From NCBI RefSeq assembly GCF_947242115.1, contig NC_074715.1, positions 30,143,827 to 30,207,826 of the forward strand: a DNA stretch of 64,000 bases, given 5' to 3'. Positions 36,275 to 46,789 of this stretch are shown here, piece after piece; position 1 is the first letter of the stretch; the number at the start of each line of letters is the position of its first letter. The DNA is from Biomphalaria glabrata (taxonomy: Eukaryota; Mollusca; Gastropoda; Planorbidae). The notes under the pieces are model-generated. The model worked only from the letters and a program-made list of their open reading frames with translations, ran no database searches and had not been told where the DNA came from. A program made the translations under genes and the position numbers.

Positions 36275-37187
36275 CATCATCATTATCATCATTCCTTTGG
36301 GTTCCTCATGGAACATAGGGCCTTGACAAAAACATGTCACTCTCCACTGTCTCTTGCTACTTTTTATATGGTTTCCAAGCTCTTCCCGGTCCTCTCTGCT
36401 TCTTCTAGTACACTGCGTCGCCATGTTCTTTTTGGTCTTCCTCTGCGTCTTGTTTCCTGGGGGTTCCACTCTAAGGCCTGCCTAGCTCTGTTGCTGGTAT
36501 CTTTTCTAAGGGTGTGACCAATCAATCTCCACTTCCTCTCTAAGATCTGCACTTCTATATTTTTCTGTCCACTCATCTCTCACAGTTTGGTGTTTTCTAC
36601 TTTGTCGTACCAGTGTATTTTTAGGATATTTCTCAGGCATCTGTTGATGAAGGTCTGTACTTTTTTTTGTTGTCGCTTCAGTTGTTCTCCATGTTTCAAA
36701 ACCATACAGTAGGATAGCCTTGACATAAGAGTTAAAGATTCTTAGTTTAGTCTTGCTTGAGATGTGAGGAGATTTCCAGGTTGGTTTTAGCTGTGTAAAT
36801 GTCTGACGCACTAGATTTGTATGGCGTTTAATGTCTTCATCTGTTCCACCTGATATACTGACTACATTCCCAAGGTACACTCTCAAACAAATGAAGACAG
36901 GTAAAGCTGCTGGAATTGACAACATACCACTTGAAGTCCTAAAAGAAGGAGGAAGTGAAATTGACCAAATGCACAAACTATTGAACAAAATTTGGTTAAC
37001 AGAAACACCTCCCGGTGAGTGTAAAAAGGGCTTGCTAATAAAAATACCAAAGAGTGGAGATCTATCACAATGTGAGAAATGGCGAGGCATCACTATGTTG
37101 TCAGTACCAAGCAAGATTTTCAGCAGATTAATCAGAAAAGGGAGATCTTGTGCTGACGAAATAGCAACACTCAGAATAATTGTATAA
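36275..37187. mobile_element. LINE insertion with inverted 5' part (twin priming)
   Basis: The minus strand from about 36879 down to 36275 encodes the C-terminal half (YLGNVVSISGGTDEDIKRHT, SPHISSKTKLRIFNSYVKAI, RKDTSNRARQALEWNPQETR, GRPKRTWRRSV). From about 36885 to 37187 the plus strand encodes an upstream RT part (LKQMKTGKAAGIDNIPLEVL, LIKIPKSGDLSQCEKWRGIT, then RKGRSCADEIATLRIIV). The two parts belong to one family, meet head to head at 36879-36885 and lack the RT core between them. The plus part also lacks about 20 residues before RKGRSC. Confidence 0.82.
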
Positions 37188-38105
37188 CCAATATTTATAT
37201 AGTGACTAGATAATATTAATTATCATAATTATTAATTCATGATTCATTAAGATTCTAGACTAGATCTATCTCTAGACTCTAGATCTAGTAATAGTAGGAA
37301 GTACTAGATTCTAGAAGGTCTAGAGAGTAGACTACTTCTTTTTTTTCTAAAGTGAAAGTAATGTCTTAGAGTCTTAAGTCTAAATTGACTCTAAGCTAAA
37401 AATAGAAATAAAAAATCACCCTTTGGGTCAAGATTTTGTGATCTTACCATCACAAATTAAAGAGATACAAGACACTGATAGCATTATAGCAAAGACAGAC
37501 ACAAATGTCACAAACTAGTTATATAGATCTATATTCTAAATAGAATCTAGATCTATATTATATAAATTTAAAATTATAATGTTTTGTTTGGTGAAATGGA
37601 CAAATTGTAAGACAAATTTCCTACGAACTTTTAATGTTTTTGTAGCCTTAATTTCATTAGCACCAATAATCAATTACTTACATGAAATTTAGACTCTAAA
37701 TTAGTAAAATATAGATGGACCTAAATTCTAGATCTAGATCTAATGATGTCAATGATCATCATGGTTTGGTATTTTTCGTTTCAAATGTCTATTTGAATGT
37801 GAAAGTCCGGAAGTAATGGCAATGGTATCCAAGGTAATCATTCTAGGATCTAGAGCTAGAGCTAAATTTACATCACGTTTCGAAAAAAAAAAATCCCTTT
37901 CTCCTTCCGATAGAAACAAAATGTAAATGTCATCACATTTGACTATCTGTATAATTGTCTGTTATTCACTTAATAACATATTAGTATTTAATATATACTC
38001 CTATATCATATTTCTTAACGTCAATTACCTAAAAAAAAAAAAAAAAAAACTTGGTGGAAAAAATTACACTACAATTTAGTTAATTATAAAAACTTTTCAA
38101 TATGA
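37188..38105. other. AT-rich non-coding stretch before tRNA-Cys
   Basis: Holds two TCTAGATC-rich islands and a poly(A) run (38031-38049). No gene or recognisable element seen. Confidence 0.5.
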
Positions 38106-38177
38106 GGGGATATAGCTCAGTGGTAGAGCATTCGACTGCAGATCGAGAGGTCCCCGGTTCAAACCCGGGTGTCCCCT
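38106..38177 (+). tRNA. tRNA-Cys (GCA)
   Basis: All four arms pair: acceptor GGGGATA/TGTCCCC, D arm with GCTCAGTGGTAGAGC, anticodon stem TTCGA/TCGAG around loop CTGCAGA (anticodon GCA), and T arm CCCGG-TTCAAAC-CCGGG. The discriminator base is T, as expected for cysteine tRNAs. No intron. A T-run at 38181-38185 can end polymerase III transcription. Unlike the SINE heads nearby, every stem is intact, so this is a real gene. Confidence 0.97.
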
Positions 38178-38324
38178 ATACTTTTTATTATTTTTAAACT
38201 AATTCTTCGAGACAAAAAAAAAATATAATAACTGTCTTCATTGTTTCGTCCACGTGTATTTTGCTGCTATGCAACAATGTAATTAGAAGTAGGGCCTATA
38301 ATGTTAAGGTTTTTTTTTTCAAAG

Positions 38325-38510
38325 TTATTCCATCTGTCTGGTGAAAAATCTTGTACATGTTAATTTCTCCCACTTCCAATTCTTTGATTAAGTTGAAACT
38401 TTGCAAAATCATTATCTGTCGATGACAACACATGAATCAATTTAAAAATAATAAGTTAATGAACTAGTCGTAATTAATTAATTTTGGTTTTATGTGGAAA
38501 AATACTAAAT
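38325..38510 (+). repeat. Partial copy of element R
   Basis: Matches the first part of 20160-20640: CATCTGTCTGGT, AATTTCTCCCAC, GTTGAAACTTTGCA and AATTAATT words in the same order. Diverged. Confidence 0.6.
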
Positions 38511-38589
38511 CGGCGCCGGGCGACCCATGCCAATAATAACAATAAAGTTAACAAGCAAAATATAAAACATCCTTTTTAAAATTAATTTT

Positions 38590-39215
38590 AAAAAAAAAAG
38601 TATTTAAAGGAAAACAACTCCGTCCTACCAATAATGTACAAGCTTTTCCATTTATTCTATATCAAACAAAATAATTAATTACCGAAAATTAATTGACTAA
38701 TTGTGTATTTTTGTTTATTGATTTATTTTTATTTTTTTAGGTACAAAAAATATTTGTTTAAAGTATCAATTTGATCGGAGAATGCTATATTTAAGTCATT
38801 GGTTAACATGCATGACTAGATGCATGACGCGTAGGACGTAATAATCTTCATTTTTTTAAGTAACGTCTATATTTTATAAGATAATTAAGATAAGAAGATG
38901 CGTTAGAGAGAAATAGCGCTCCCAATTATTTAAGGGATCTTAACCCAACAAATTTAGCCATATATGTGAATACTGAAGTATTAGTTTCCCTTGTTGCTAT
39001 GAAACAAAATAATTTATTACCAGTAGGCTAATTAATTGTCTAATTGGTTACTTTTTCTTTTATTGATTCATGTCTTGTCTGTCAATGAATAATTATGGCA
39101 TGCGAAGTTTCAGCTTGATCCGAGACTGGGTGTGGGAGAAATAATGTGTAGGCCTACACATTTTTTACCAGACAGAAAGACAGTGTGAGTTGATAGAAGC
39201 TTTGTAAAACTTAGG
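38590..39215 (-). repeat. Element R, inverted copy interrupted by a LINE end
   Basis: The reverse complement matches 20160-20640 throughout, up to GTGAGTTGATA...GCTTTGTAAAA at its right edge. A 109-bp piece of a CR1-group LINE 3' end (38789-38897) splits it between GATCGGAGAATG and CCCAATTATTTAAGGG. Confidence 0.8.
38789..38897 (+). mobile_element. CR1-group LINE 3' end (about 109 bp), nested in element R
   Basis: Matches the reverse complement of 50750-50845: TTTAAGTCATTGGTTAACAT, GCATGACGCGTAGGACGTAA and AAGTAACGTCT, ending in TAAGATAATTAAGATAAGA. It is an extremely 5'-truncated insertion. Confidence 0.85.
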
Positions 39216-39555
39216 TCGTTTGTTAAAAATTTTTAATTTGCAAGAGACCAATATAATTTCTTTTTATAAGTAGCCTACTTCAATATCTCAGCGGCAAAAT
39301 GCGTCGGCCTTCCATCATGGAGGCTCAATTTTTTAATTCAGACTCAAGAAACTTTCTTTTTGTGCATGTGTGTGTTTCTACTTAACTCACATATTTCAAA
39401 GCTCTCGTATCGCATCAAAGGGGTTTTCCTTTTTATATGATAGATTCAAAATAATTGATGCAATATCACTGAATATAAGCGAGTTTTTTAGAAAATTTTA
39501 ATTTATTTTTTCATTATGTTGTTTTTTTGTTTTTGTATTTAACTTGTTTTAACGT

Positions 39556-39660
39556 AGTATCATTGGCCTCCCTCAGTTGCAGAGTAACTTCCGTTAATCT
39601 CAAAGAAAGGAGATGATAGTCTGAGCATATCTCCCACAAAGAGAGACATCTAAAACAACA
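39556..39660 (+). repeat. Diverged copy of the 31781 repeat
   Basis: Begins GTATCATTGGCCTCCCTCAG like 31781, then drifts (ACTTCCGTTAATCTC for ACTATGGTTCATCTC). Confidence 0.5.
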
Positions 39661-39679
39661 AATAATTTTTTTTGCAAAG

Positions 39680-39900
39680 CTTATCTGTCTACCTGGTAAC
39701 AACTGTGTACACGTTATGTCTCCCATACGCAATTTCTGATCAGGCTGAAATTTTGCACAATTATTTACTTTTACCTAACAATGCAAGAATCAGTAACGAA
39801 AAATTAACCAATTAATTTATTAACTATTGGTAATTAATTATTTTGTTTGGTATCTTGAACAAGGGAAAGAAATCGTACTTGACTGATGTGGTGGTATAAG
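39680..39900 (+). repeat. Partial copy of element R
   Basis: Contains TTATCTGTCTACCTGGTAAC, TCTCCCATACGC, TTTTGCACAATTATT and TTAACTATTGGTAATTAATT...AACAAGGGAAA, in element order. Confidence 0.65.
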
Positions 39901-41378
39901 TTAAATTAGCCCACTCTATACTTTGTAGGTCACCGCTTTAAAGTTTGAAACTAACAATAGATAACTATAAAACTTTGTTTTCATAAGCGATTGCTTGGTG
40001 CCCCAACGGTCCAACAGACTAAAGGTAAAAGTCTAACTCTATTAGGCCTACAAATTTAAATATTTTTTCTTGTTTTTCACTGTACACGTAGGCTATTGGC
40101 TGGGGTCAAGAAAAATTATTCACATGCTGCACGATTCCACGACAATGTGTTCGCCATTAAATATTTAGTTTAAGTATATGTCAGTATGTCCATTTATAAT
40201 AATCAAATCCTGGACTTATGTTGTTTGTCTTTTTCGTTTGTAGGCCTATCTGTTGAAGGCCTCGTAGCCCGAGCATCCTGTTTTTCATTTGGCCCAGCAG
40301 AGCTTCCCATATCGATTATTCTAAATATATCTAGTTGTTCAATCCCGCTGCAGTAAATCTTTATGTTTCATTGGAAATATAACTATTTTTTGTATTCTTA
40401 AACGCCTTCGAATACACCTTGACATCACCTCGAGCACCCACACAGTTAGAGAAACGCTGATTTTTTTTTTTACTTTTGTAAAGTAGTATAATGTGTAGTG
40501 TACACTTTAAATGGGATTTCCATCACATTATTTGTAGCAAAATAATTATAATAATTACACAAGTAATTAAACGTACCGGTATAGAAGAACGTTTTGAAGG
40601 TAACGCTATCTCATTAACATCAATACTTTATTAAAAATCTGATTTGGGAACTAGTTGGTGCCTCCCCTTAATTGGCGTTCCACGCTGGGGTGTGCACCCC
40701 TCTATCGATGTTATTGCCTCCTAGAAGCACTTTATTGTAAACAAAATAGTTCATCTTTATTTTAGCCAACGAGTTATACCAACGTGACTCTACATCTTAA
40801 ACGCAATGAGGGGTAAATACACCGACACATTCTGTCTATAAGAGAAAGTTTGAACAAATAAATTAGAATGAAATATTCCAGTGTAGAAACTTTTTTGTTA
40901 ATTCTAATATAGTATTGTTGTTGTTTTTGTTCTTTTGTGTTAATTAATTTAATAAATACATTTTAAATGTTCAATATTGTGTTACTGGCAAAGGGCAGGT
41001 AGAAAAATATGAATGCATGTTTTGATTGGCTCCCATAGTTTTATGTAAAAATGTACGTGCCAGTGGGATGTGTTTCTTGTCTAACTTATTATATTCTAAC
41101 ATATGGCTACTGTAGAGGTACCAGTGTGCAATGGAAACTATATAGGCCTAAATTTTATTTTGTTTTTATACATGTTTTTGTGACTGCGCATGCCTTTATG
41201 CTCATGTTACTTAGTTACTTTTAAGATTAAAATTGTGCTATTTCAAATTAAAAAAGAACAAGATTACAAAGACAGTTTGTGTGGAAACACAAACTCAAAA
41301 TCGGCCCCCGAAGTGGTCCACCCAGGCAGGCTTCATTATTTTCAGAAAGAACATCCAAATGAAATTATAACAAAGACA
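39901..41378. other. Non-coding stretch
   Basis: No gene seen. At about 39990-40050 the words GGTGCCCCAACGGTCCAACA recall the LINE 3' end at 41400-41470. The rest is unique-looking AT-rich DNA. Confidence 0.45.
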
Positions 41379-41379
41379 A

Positions 41380-41486
41380 ATGTGAGATAAGAATGGAGAA
41401 AGAAGGTTGGCAGATCTTGTGTAGTGCCCCAACGGTACAGCAGATCAAAGGATAGGTGCAAGTGAATGCAAAGTTAGATGTGAACC
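41380..41486 (+). mobile_element. LINE 3'-end fragment
   Basis: TGGCAGATCTTGTGTAGTGC followed by CCCAACGGTACAGCAGATCA resembles the end of LINEs whose last codons read W(C/S)P(N/T). A second copy of this end lies near 39990. It directly precedes a SINE. Confidence 0.4.
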
Positions 41487-41496
41487 TGGCCTAACT

Positions 41497-41764
41497 AGTT
41501 CCCCTTTCAGACCTTGTAGTCTATAGGGCAGATGATGTAAAGTTCATGTTTTTGTGGCCTACGGTTAACGAGGTGTCATGTAGCCAGCACAACGACCAAT
41601 CGCCTTTACTTTTCCCCAACTAATATCAGGTACCCATTGGAGCTGGGTGGACTCAGAGGCGCCTAAGGATTCCGAAGTTGAAAACCCCAGTCTTCACTAG
41701 GATTCAAACACGGGGCCCCGGTTCGGAAGCCAAGCGCTTTACCGCTCAGCTACCGCGCCTCTCG
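41497..41764 (-). mobile_element. tRNA-derived SINE, family A, well preserved
   Basis: Reverse copy: AGTTCCCCTTTCAGACCTTG at its 3' end, then AACGACCAATCGCCTTTACT and GAGCTGGGTGGACTCAGAGG, with the tRNA-like head (GCGCTTTACCGCTCAGCTAC) at the right end. The flanks repeat TGGCCTAACT (41487-41496 and 41765-41774), a 10-bp target duplication. Confidence 0.92.
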
Positions 41765-41829
41765 TGGCCTAACTGAAGTCTTCTAATTGATGTAATTGTT
41801 TTGAAAAGGCTCAATCTCTTATTCGAATA

Positions 41830-42735
41830 CTCAAAAAAAAAAAAAAAAAAAAAAAAAAAATTCGCAATTTAAAAAAAAAGTTCATGAAAATGAAGTTTAC
41901 AAGATTACTATTCGTTTTAATTTAGGTCTAATTTATAATGCATACTAATTAGCTTTTTCTCTTTAAAAAACTGCTTGCATAACTGATTTTAAAAATTAGA
42001 TTTTTCGCTTTCAGAAAACAAAAAAGTAGCCGTTGCATCAGAACCTTGAATGGTCTAAAATATTGTGATGTCGGATTTTCAATATCTTTTGTAGTTTACG
42101 AGATCTAATCGGGATGGACGGACAGACATTTCACACAAAACTATTCGGAGGCCGCTAAAAATTGAAACAGAATCCTGTTTGGAATATCAAAAGCTTGAAT
42201 ACAATTACGAATTAGGCATTTTATTTATAAATAGCGTTCAAACATAAAAGTCAACTTTTGGAAAGAATATAAAGTGATTCTAAATAGATTTTTAAAAGAT
42301 TTTAATAAATCAACAATATAAATATAACGATGAAAATACATCCATAAATGCTAATGTATTTTCCATCATTAGAATGTATCAAAGCTTAATGAAAAAGTTA
42401 AATAAGGAAAATAAAAGTTTCCATAACATAAACAATGCATTGCACACTTTGATCACAAATATAAATATAATAAAATTGAACAGTATGATTTTAAAATTTC
42501 CATGTCTATTAATGTACAAATGGTTGACGTGAAAACTGAACACAATAGTTGAAAAAATTTTCTTACATCATGGGTTTTTATTTATATTTTAAAATTTTAA
42601 GCTTGGAGTGCATTATCTTCACAAGGACTATATGTAAAACAAAATGGGATTAATTTTAAAAAAGAAAGTAATACACTGTAAATATTGCATTTTTTAAACA
42701 AAGTTTTCTGTAATGTATTGACAGAAACAAAAAAA
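41830..42735. other. AT-rich stretch with a 29-base poly(A)
   Basis: A long A-run lies at about 41834-41862. Nothing else recognisable. Confidence 0.45.
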
Positions 42736-42739
42736 TACT

Positions 42740-43350
42740 TGGTAATTTTGACTAGTTAATGCTACAAAAGGATCTGAGTCAACTAAGACAACTTGAACAT
42801 TTTATAAAAAGGTTGCTAGCGCACAGACTTGCACTACATCATGGACAAATGGTGGCAAAACCATACTACAAACAGCAATGTCCTTACAAACGCCTGTATG
42901 GACAGCAAAGAGGGAATTCTTATGGTCTGACATTTACGCAGAGCAGGGCATGTATCCCGTAAAGGGTGATGAACGTATGCCTAAAGCAGTCTTTTTTGAT
43001 GAGCTGAAAGGTGATTGATGTAACAGAGATTCCCCACAGAAACACTTTGAAAACCAGCTTAGGTGCCAACTTGCTTTAACTGACAGAAAAGAGCACCTAG
43101 TTGCAGGCAGCTTTGGAACAAGACAGATGTAGATCACTCAGAAAGGCCGCAGGATACACATTTTAGACCAAAAGAAAATCCACTGCCAAGGAAAGATGTA
43201 GATGACGAAAAGAAAATCTAAATCGACCACTTGCAGACAATGGATGCGCTGGATGTTGCAAAATATGTAGGTCGAAGCTGGGGCTGCATAGCCACGGGAA
43301 ATACTGCATTCCTCATTAATCTTCAGATTCAAAGACAAGCCTTATTATAA
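42740..43350 (+). mobile_element. Degenerate LINE C-terminal fragment with finger motif
   Basis: Retains GDERMPKAVFFDELK and, at the end, CAGCCKICRSKLGLHSHGKY before a stop, the C-terminal finger of the R-x-P-K-x-x-x-G-E LINE group. Several shifts. The last 100 bases match 46440-46570 and, reversed, 54490-54600. Confidence 0.75.
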
Positions 43351-45110
43351 TACTACAAAACATTCTATCAAAACAATACTGGTACACAATAAAACAAAAC
43401 TATGACTGTTTCTAGTATTAATTCATAATTAATCATAAAATGAAAGTTTCTAAGTCAGAGAGTGTTAATATATTTTTATAAGACCCAGTACATGTAATGA
43501 AAATGTTGCTATTTCTTTCTTTCTTTTTTTTTTTTTTTAACAAGGGGCAAGAAATCTATTGCATTAGCAATGTAGTTATAAATTTATAGTCAATATTGAT
43601 CAAGTAAAACAAAATGATTGCCAATGTTGAAAAATTAATATTATTTAACGATGAAACAATCATTTTATCTTTTCATACTGTTTTCATCAGAGGTGTCTAC
43701 AAAAGGATCAACTCAAAAAGTTTGTTTGAAGAAAACATTTCAATACATCTCTGCAAACATGAGTCAACCCATCGTTCTTTGTGTGTTACTCAAATTTCTC
43801 TCTTGTACCTTTGTTCTATTGATACCCTATGCATAAACAAAAGAGGCCCACTACAATGCTTTTTTTTTAATACAAGGGTGATGTTATGACAATAATGCTC
43901 AATGCAAAGGTACATGCATTATAAGTGCCTAGAATTTTTCAAAGGCTTTATTATTGGCCTATCCCTATTCTCAAATTAACTTTATATGCCCTGCAGATGC
44001 CAGTAGAATGTATTTATGAGGCTCAAAATGCAGGAAAACAATAGATGGACCTGCTGTGAGAGTTTACAGAAATTAGCAGGAACACTGTTCTACAGTCTTT
44101 GAAAGTTCTTTACTATGCAAAACAAAATTATTTGCTATCTGACATTGATAATTTAATCAGTTTAAAAATGATATTTAATTAATTTAGTTTTTGTCTTGCT
44201 AAATGATTATAACCTGAGCACATGCTAATTGAGGTTTGACTTTGCAAATAAATATAATATACAATTCTTATATTGATGCTAAACAACTAAGTGATACACA
44301 TAGATATTGAGCTCTTGAGACATATATATATAATAGAGGAATATGAAATCTACATAAAAATGAATAAAGACAAGCAAAATTCAATTCAAATAAATAACAA
44401 GTACATCTCTTTTAAAAATGTGTACATAATCAATAAAATTGTAAAAAATGAGTACATAGTCAATAAAATTAAATGCAGTTGCTTTAGTGTCAAATGTACT
44501 GGAATGAGTAATTTATTATAATCATTTTTACAAACGTTTTAAGATCTACCTAGTGAAAAAAAAAAGATAAGTTTCCTTTTTAAGCTTTGATTAATGTCTG
44601 CTATGTTCTTGATGCAACTTATTTGTTATCAGTGTTTTCTAAATTATTATTTATAATTATAGGTTAGTGATATGCATATTTCTATACAGCTCAGAGATTC
44701 TAATCTTATTTTTAAGCATGTTAAGCTAATCACAGCTGTCTCTCCTTATTGTAGATACAGTATGTGTAGATGTCTTGTTATAATATTTGTTTTCACTGTT
44801 GCTAACATTAGTGTGCCACAATATATGGATAAACATGTAAGATTGATAATCTTGGATACATCAATATGGATATAGTAACAGTATTATATATACTAAAAAA
44901 CATTAAAGAGTGTAAAAAAAAAAGTTATACTTATATAATAAAAGCACCAATAAAAAAAAAAAGAACTGCTTATATAAATGTTACCTATTTTTTAAAAAAA
45001 CATTTGAATCAGAATTTAAAAAATTCCAATATCTTACATAAACTCATTTTTTCTACTACCCTGTACTTGAAATAAATCAAAAAGCTTTAATAACTTAAAT
45101 GAGCTTCTTT
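43351..45110. other. AT-rich flank, possibly VMAC 3' UTR
   Basis: No supported gene. Short open frames here lack splice sites and homology. It lies downstream of VMAC on the minus strand, so part may be 3' UTR; a possible AATAAA complement is at about 44511-44516. Confidence 0.4.
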
Positions 45111-45689
45111 CTATAAATAAAATTCTTTGCCACCCAAATTTGGAACATCTTCAACATCACTTTGTGTAATCTGCTCTACATTGATAGGATTTTCAGGATG
45201 ATTTACAGGACGAATCAAACGTTTTTTTCTATACTTTTTGCTTATACCAGTGACAGCACAGTTTCCTGCACCATCGCTGGACCTTTGATAAAATGAAAGA
45301 AGGCCATCAGTGTCTCCTTCCTCAACAACTAGATTTTCTTCTGCATCTTCCATTGTCTTTAAGAGATCTTGTACATCATCTTTAAAATTTAACAATCGTC
45401 TTAACTTTGCATGACTATGTTGTAAAGCCAATATATGGTGATTTTTCCGTTCTAATTCCTCTTGTAATACTGAGACTGTACGTTCGGATGCTCGTAATTT
45501 ATTTATTAAGATTTCTATTTCTTTGTCCTTAGCAGAGGATAGCTCAGAAATTTTATGTTGAAGCAGTTTGTCTTTAGCTAATAAATTTTCGTGCTGTTCA
45601 TGAACTGTTTTTTCAAGACCATTGACTCGATGATGTAGCTGCTGAAGATGTCTGTTAGCTTCATCAATGCTAGTTCTTGGAATCATCAT
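45111..45689 (-). CDS. VMAC: Vimentin-type intermediate filament-associated coiled-coil protein
   Basis: The 192-residue product (DEANRHLQQLHHRVNGLEKT, then SSAKDKEIEILINKLRASER and TVSVLQEEL) follows human VMAC (IREANAHL..VHRRAAELEA; GRAKDREIATLQEQL; SEATVHSLQ) without gaps through the helical half. Residues about 8-100 form a continuous coiled coil with a conserved AKDxEI centre. The C-terminal 90 residues are charged and have no counterpart in the shorter human protein (about 169 aa). In mammals VMAC is linked to vimentin filaments; here the role is inferred. The frame stays open upstream to a 3' splice site (TTTACAG, exon edge at 45704), so there is probably at least one 5' exon and the true start could lie there. 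Single coding exon in this model; stop TAG at 45113-45111. Confidence 0.85.
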   Translation of the reverse strand: MMIPRTSIDEANRHLQQLHHRVNGLEKTVHEQHENLLAKDKLLQHKISELSSAKDKEIEILINKLRASERTVSVLQEELERKNHHILALQHSHAKLRRLLNFKDDVQDLLKTMEDAEENLVVEEGDTDGLLSFYQRSSDGAGNCAVTGISKKYRKKRLIRPVNHPENPINVEQITQSDVEDVPNLGGKEFYL

Positions 45690-45904
45690 TATAATATCAA
45701 TAATCTGTAAATTAGAGAGAGTAAATCTAGGTGTCTATTTAAGGTAGGTGTAAATCTATATTTCTACTGGATTACTACAATAATAGATCAAGATCTAATA
45801 TGACTAATTCAAATTCAAGTATGTAGGTTACCATGCTGTTGCCCACCTTTGGCAAATTAATAAATTCTAAATCCAGAAGTACTATCAATTATCAATGCAG
45901 TACT

Positions 45905-46570
45905 AGATCTAGAATGTCCTTGCGAACGCCAGTATGGACAGTATAGAGCAGCGGTTCTCAAACTTTTATGCTTGGCGACCCCTTTTTACAATGCCCCACT
46001 CTGCCGCGACACCCCCCCCATACACACACATACAGAAATAGAAGAAAAAACAAAAACAATCCATATTTTCGATGGTCTTAGGCGACCCCTGGCTAATCGT
46101 CAATCGACCCCCAAGGGGGTCGCGACTCACAGGTTGAGAACCCCTGGTATAGAGGGACTTCTCATGGTCCGGCAGTTATGTTTTTGAGTTTTGAGTTTTT
46201 GGCACATCTGCACAATTTAGGCCATGTTGTGCCCGTAATCCTTCAAGGATTACTCTCCTTTACAAGAGCTAAATTCCATACAGTTAAATCATTAAAAACA
46301 AGGTCTATTCACAGTTAAATAGTAAAGGTAGTAAAAATTTAATAATTAGTAAAAATCTTATGTAAATATTGTAGGGTCACAATTTCACAAATCAGATCTC
46401 CGTAGTCAACCCTAGTCAACGCTGGGTAGGGCAAGTATCTCGCATAGGAGACAAATGTATGCCTAAGGCAGTCTTTTTTGGTGGGTAAAATATGTAGGTC
46501 ACAGCTGGGGCTGCGCAGCCATGGGAAATACTGCCCTCCTCACTAATCTTTGGACTCAAGACAAGCCTTA
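45905..46570 (+). mobile_element. LINE C-terminal fragment interrupted by a hAT MITE and another repeat
   Basis: Its ends match 42875-43350: TGTCCTTGCGAACGCC...ATGGACAG on the left, ATGTATGCCTAAGGCAGTCT and GCTGGGGCTGCGCAGCCATG on the right. Inside lie the hAT MITE (45949-46146) and an unrelated repeat (about 46180-46380, with TTGGCACATCTGCACAATTT). Confidence 0.7.
45949..46146. mobile_element. hAT-type MITE (198 bp) with perfect 8-bp target duplication
   Basis: The terminal repeats are CAGCGGTTCTCAAACTT on the left and, from the right end inward, CAGGGGTTCTCAACCTG (14 of 17). GTATAGAG lies on both sides (45941-45948 and 46147-46154). The interior keeps GGCGACCCCT on both flanks and GGGGGTCGCGACTC near the right end. 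No coding capacity; a hAT transposase elsewhere must have moved it. Confidence 0.93.
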
Positions 46571-46644
46571 TTAGATCTAGATTCTAGACCATTATAAGTG
46601 ACAAACGGACAAGCAAGAGAAGCAACCACATTTTTTTGTTTAAC

Positions 46645-46782
46645 ATGTTTGAGACCTTCCTTCAGAATTGAATTTAAGTAGCCCAAGCCTCAAACCAGAG
46701 AGTGAGGGATGGAAGCAGTTCAAACTGGGGACCATCGAGCTGACAGTCCAGAGCACATACCACATGACATGGCAGCCAGAAT
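46645..46782 (-). mobile_element. tRNA-derived SINE, family B
   Basis: Same order as 6946-7112: CCTTCCTTCAGAATTGAA, CAGTTCAAACTGGGGACCAT, GACAGTCCAGAGC and ATGGCAGCC. Moderately diverged. Confidence 0.6.
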
Positions 46783-46789
46783 CAGATCT

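Noticed and set aside
43614-43889. 91-codon and 61-codon plus-strand frames as small genes
   Set aside because: AT-rich, overlapping frames with no homology, splice support or codon bias.
44291-45075. Three short plus-strand frames rich in I, K and N
   Set aside because: Composition is what AT-rich DNA gives by chance; the region is more likely VMAC 3' flank.
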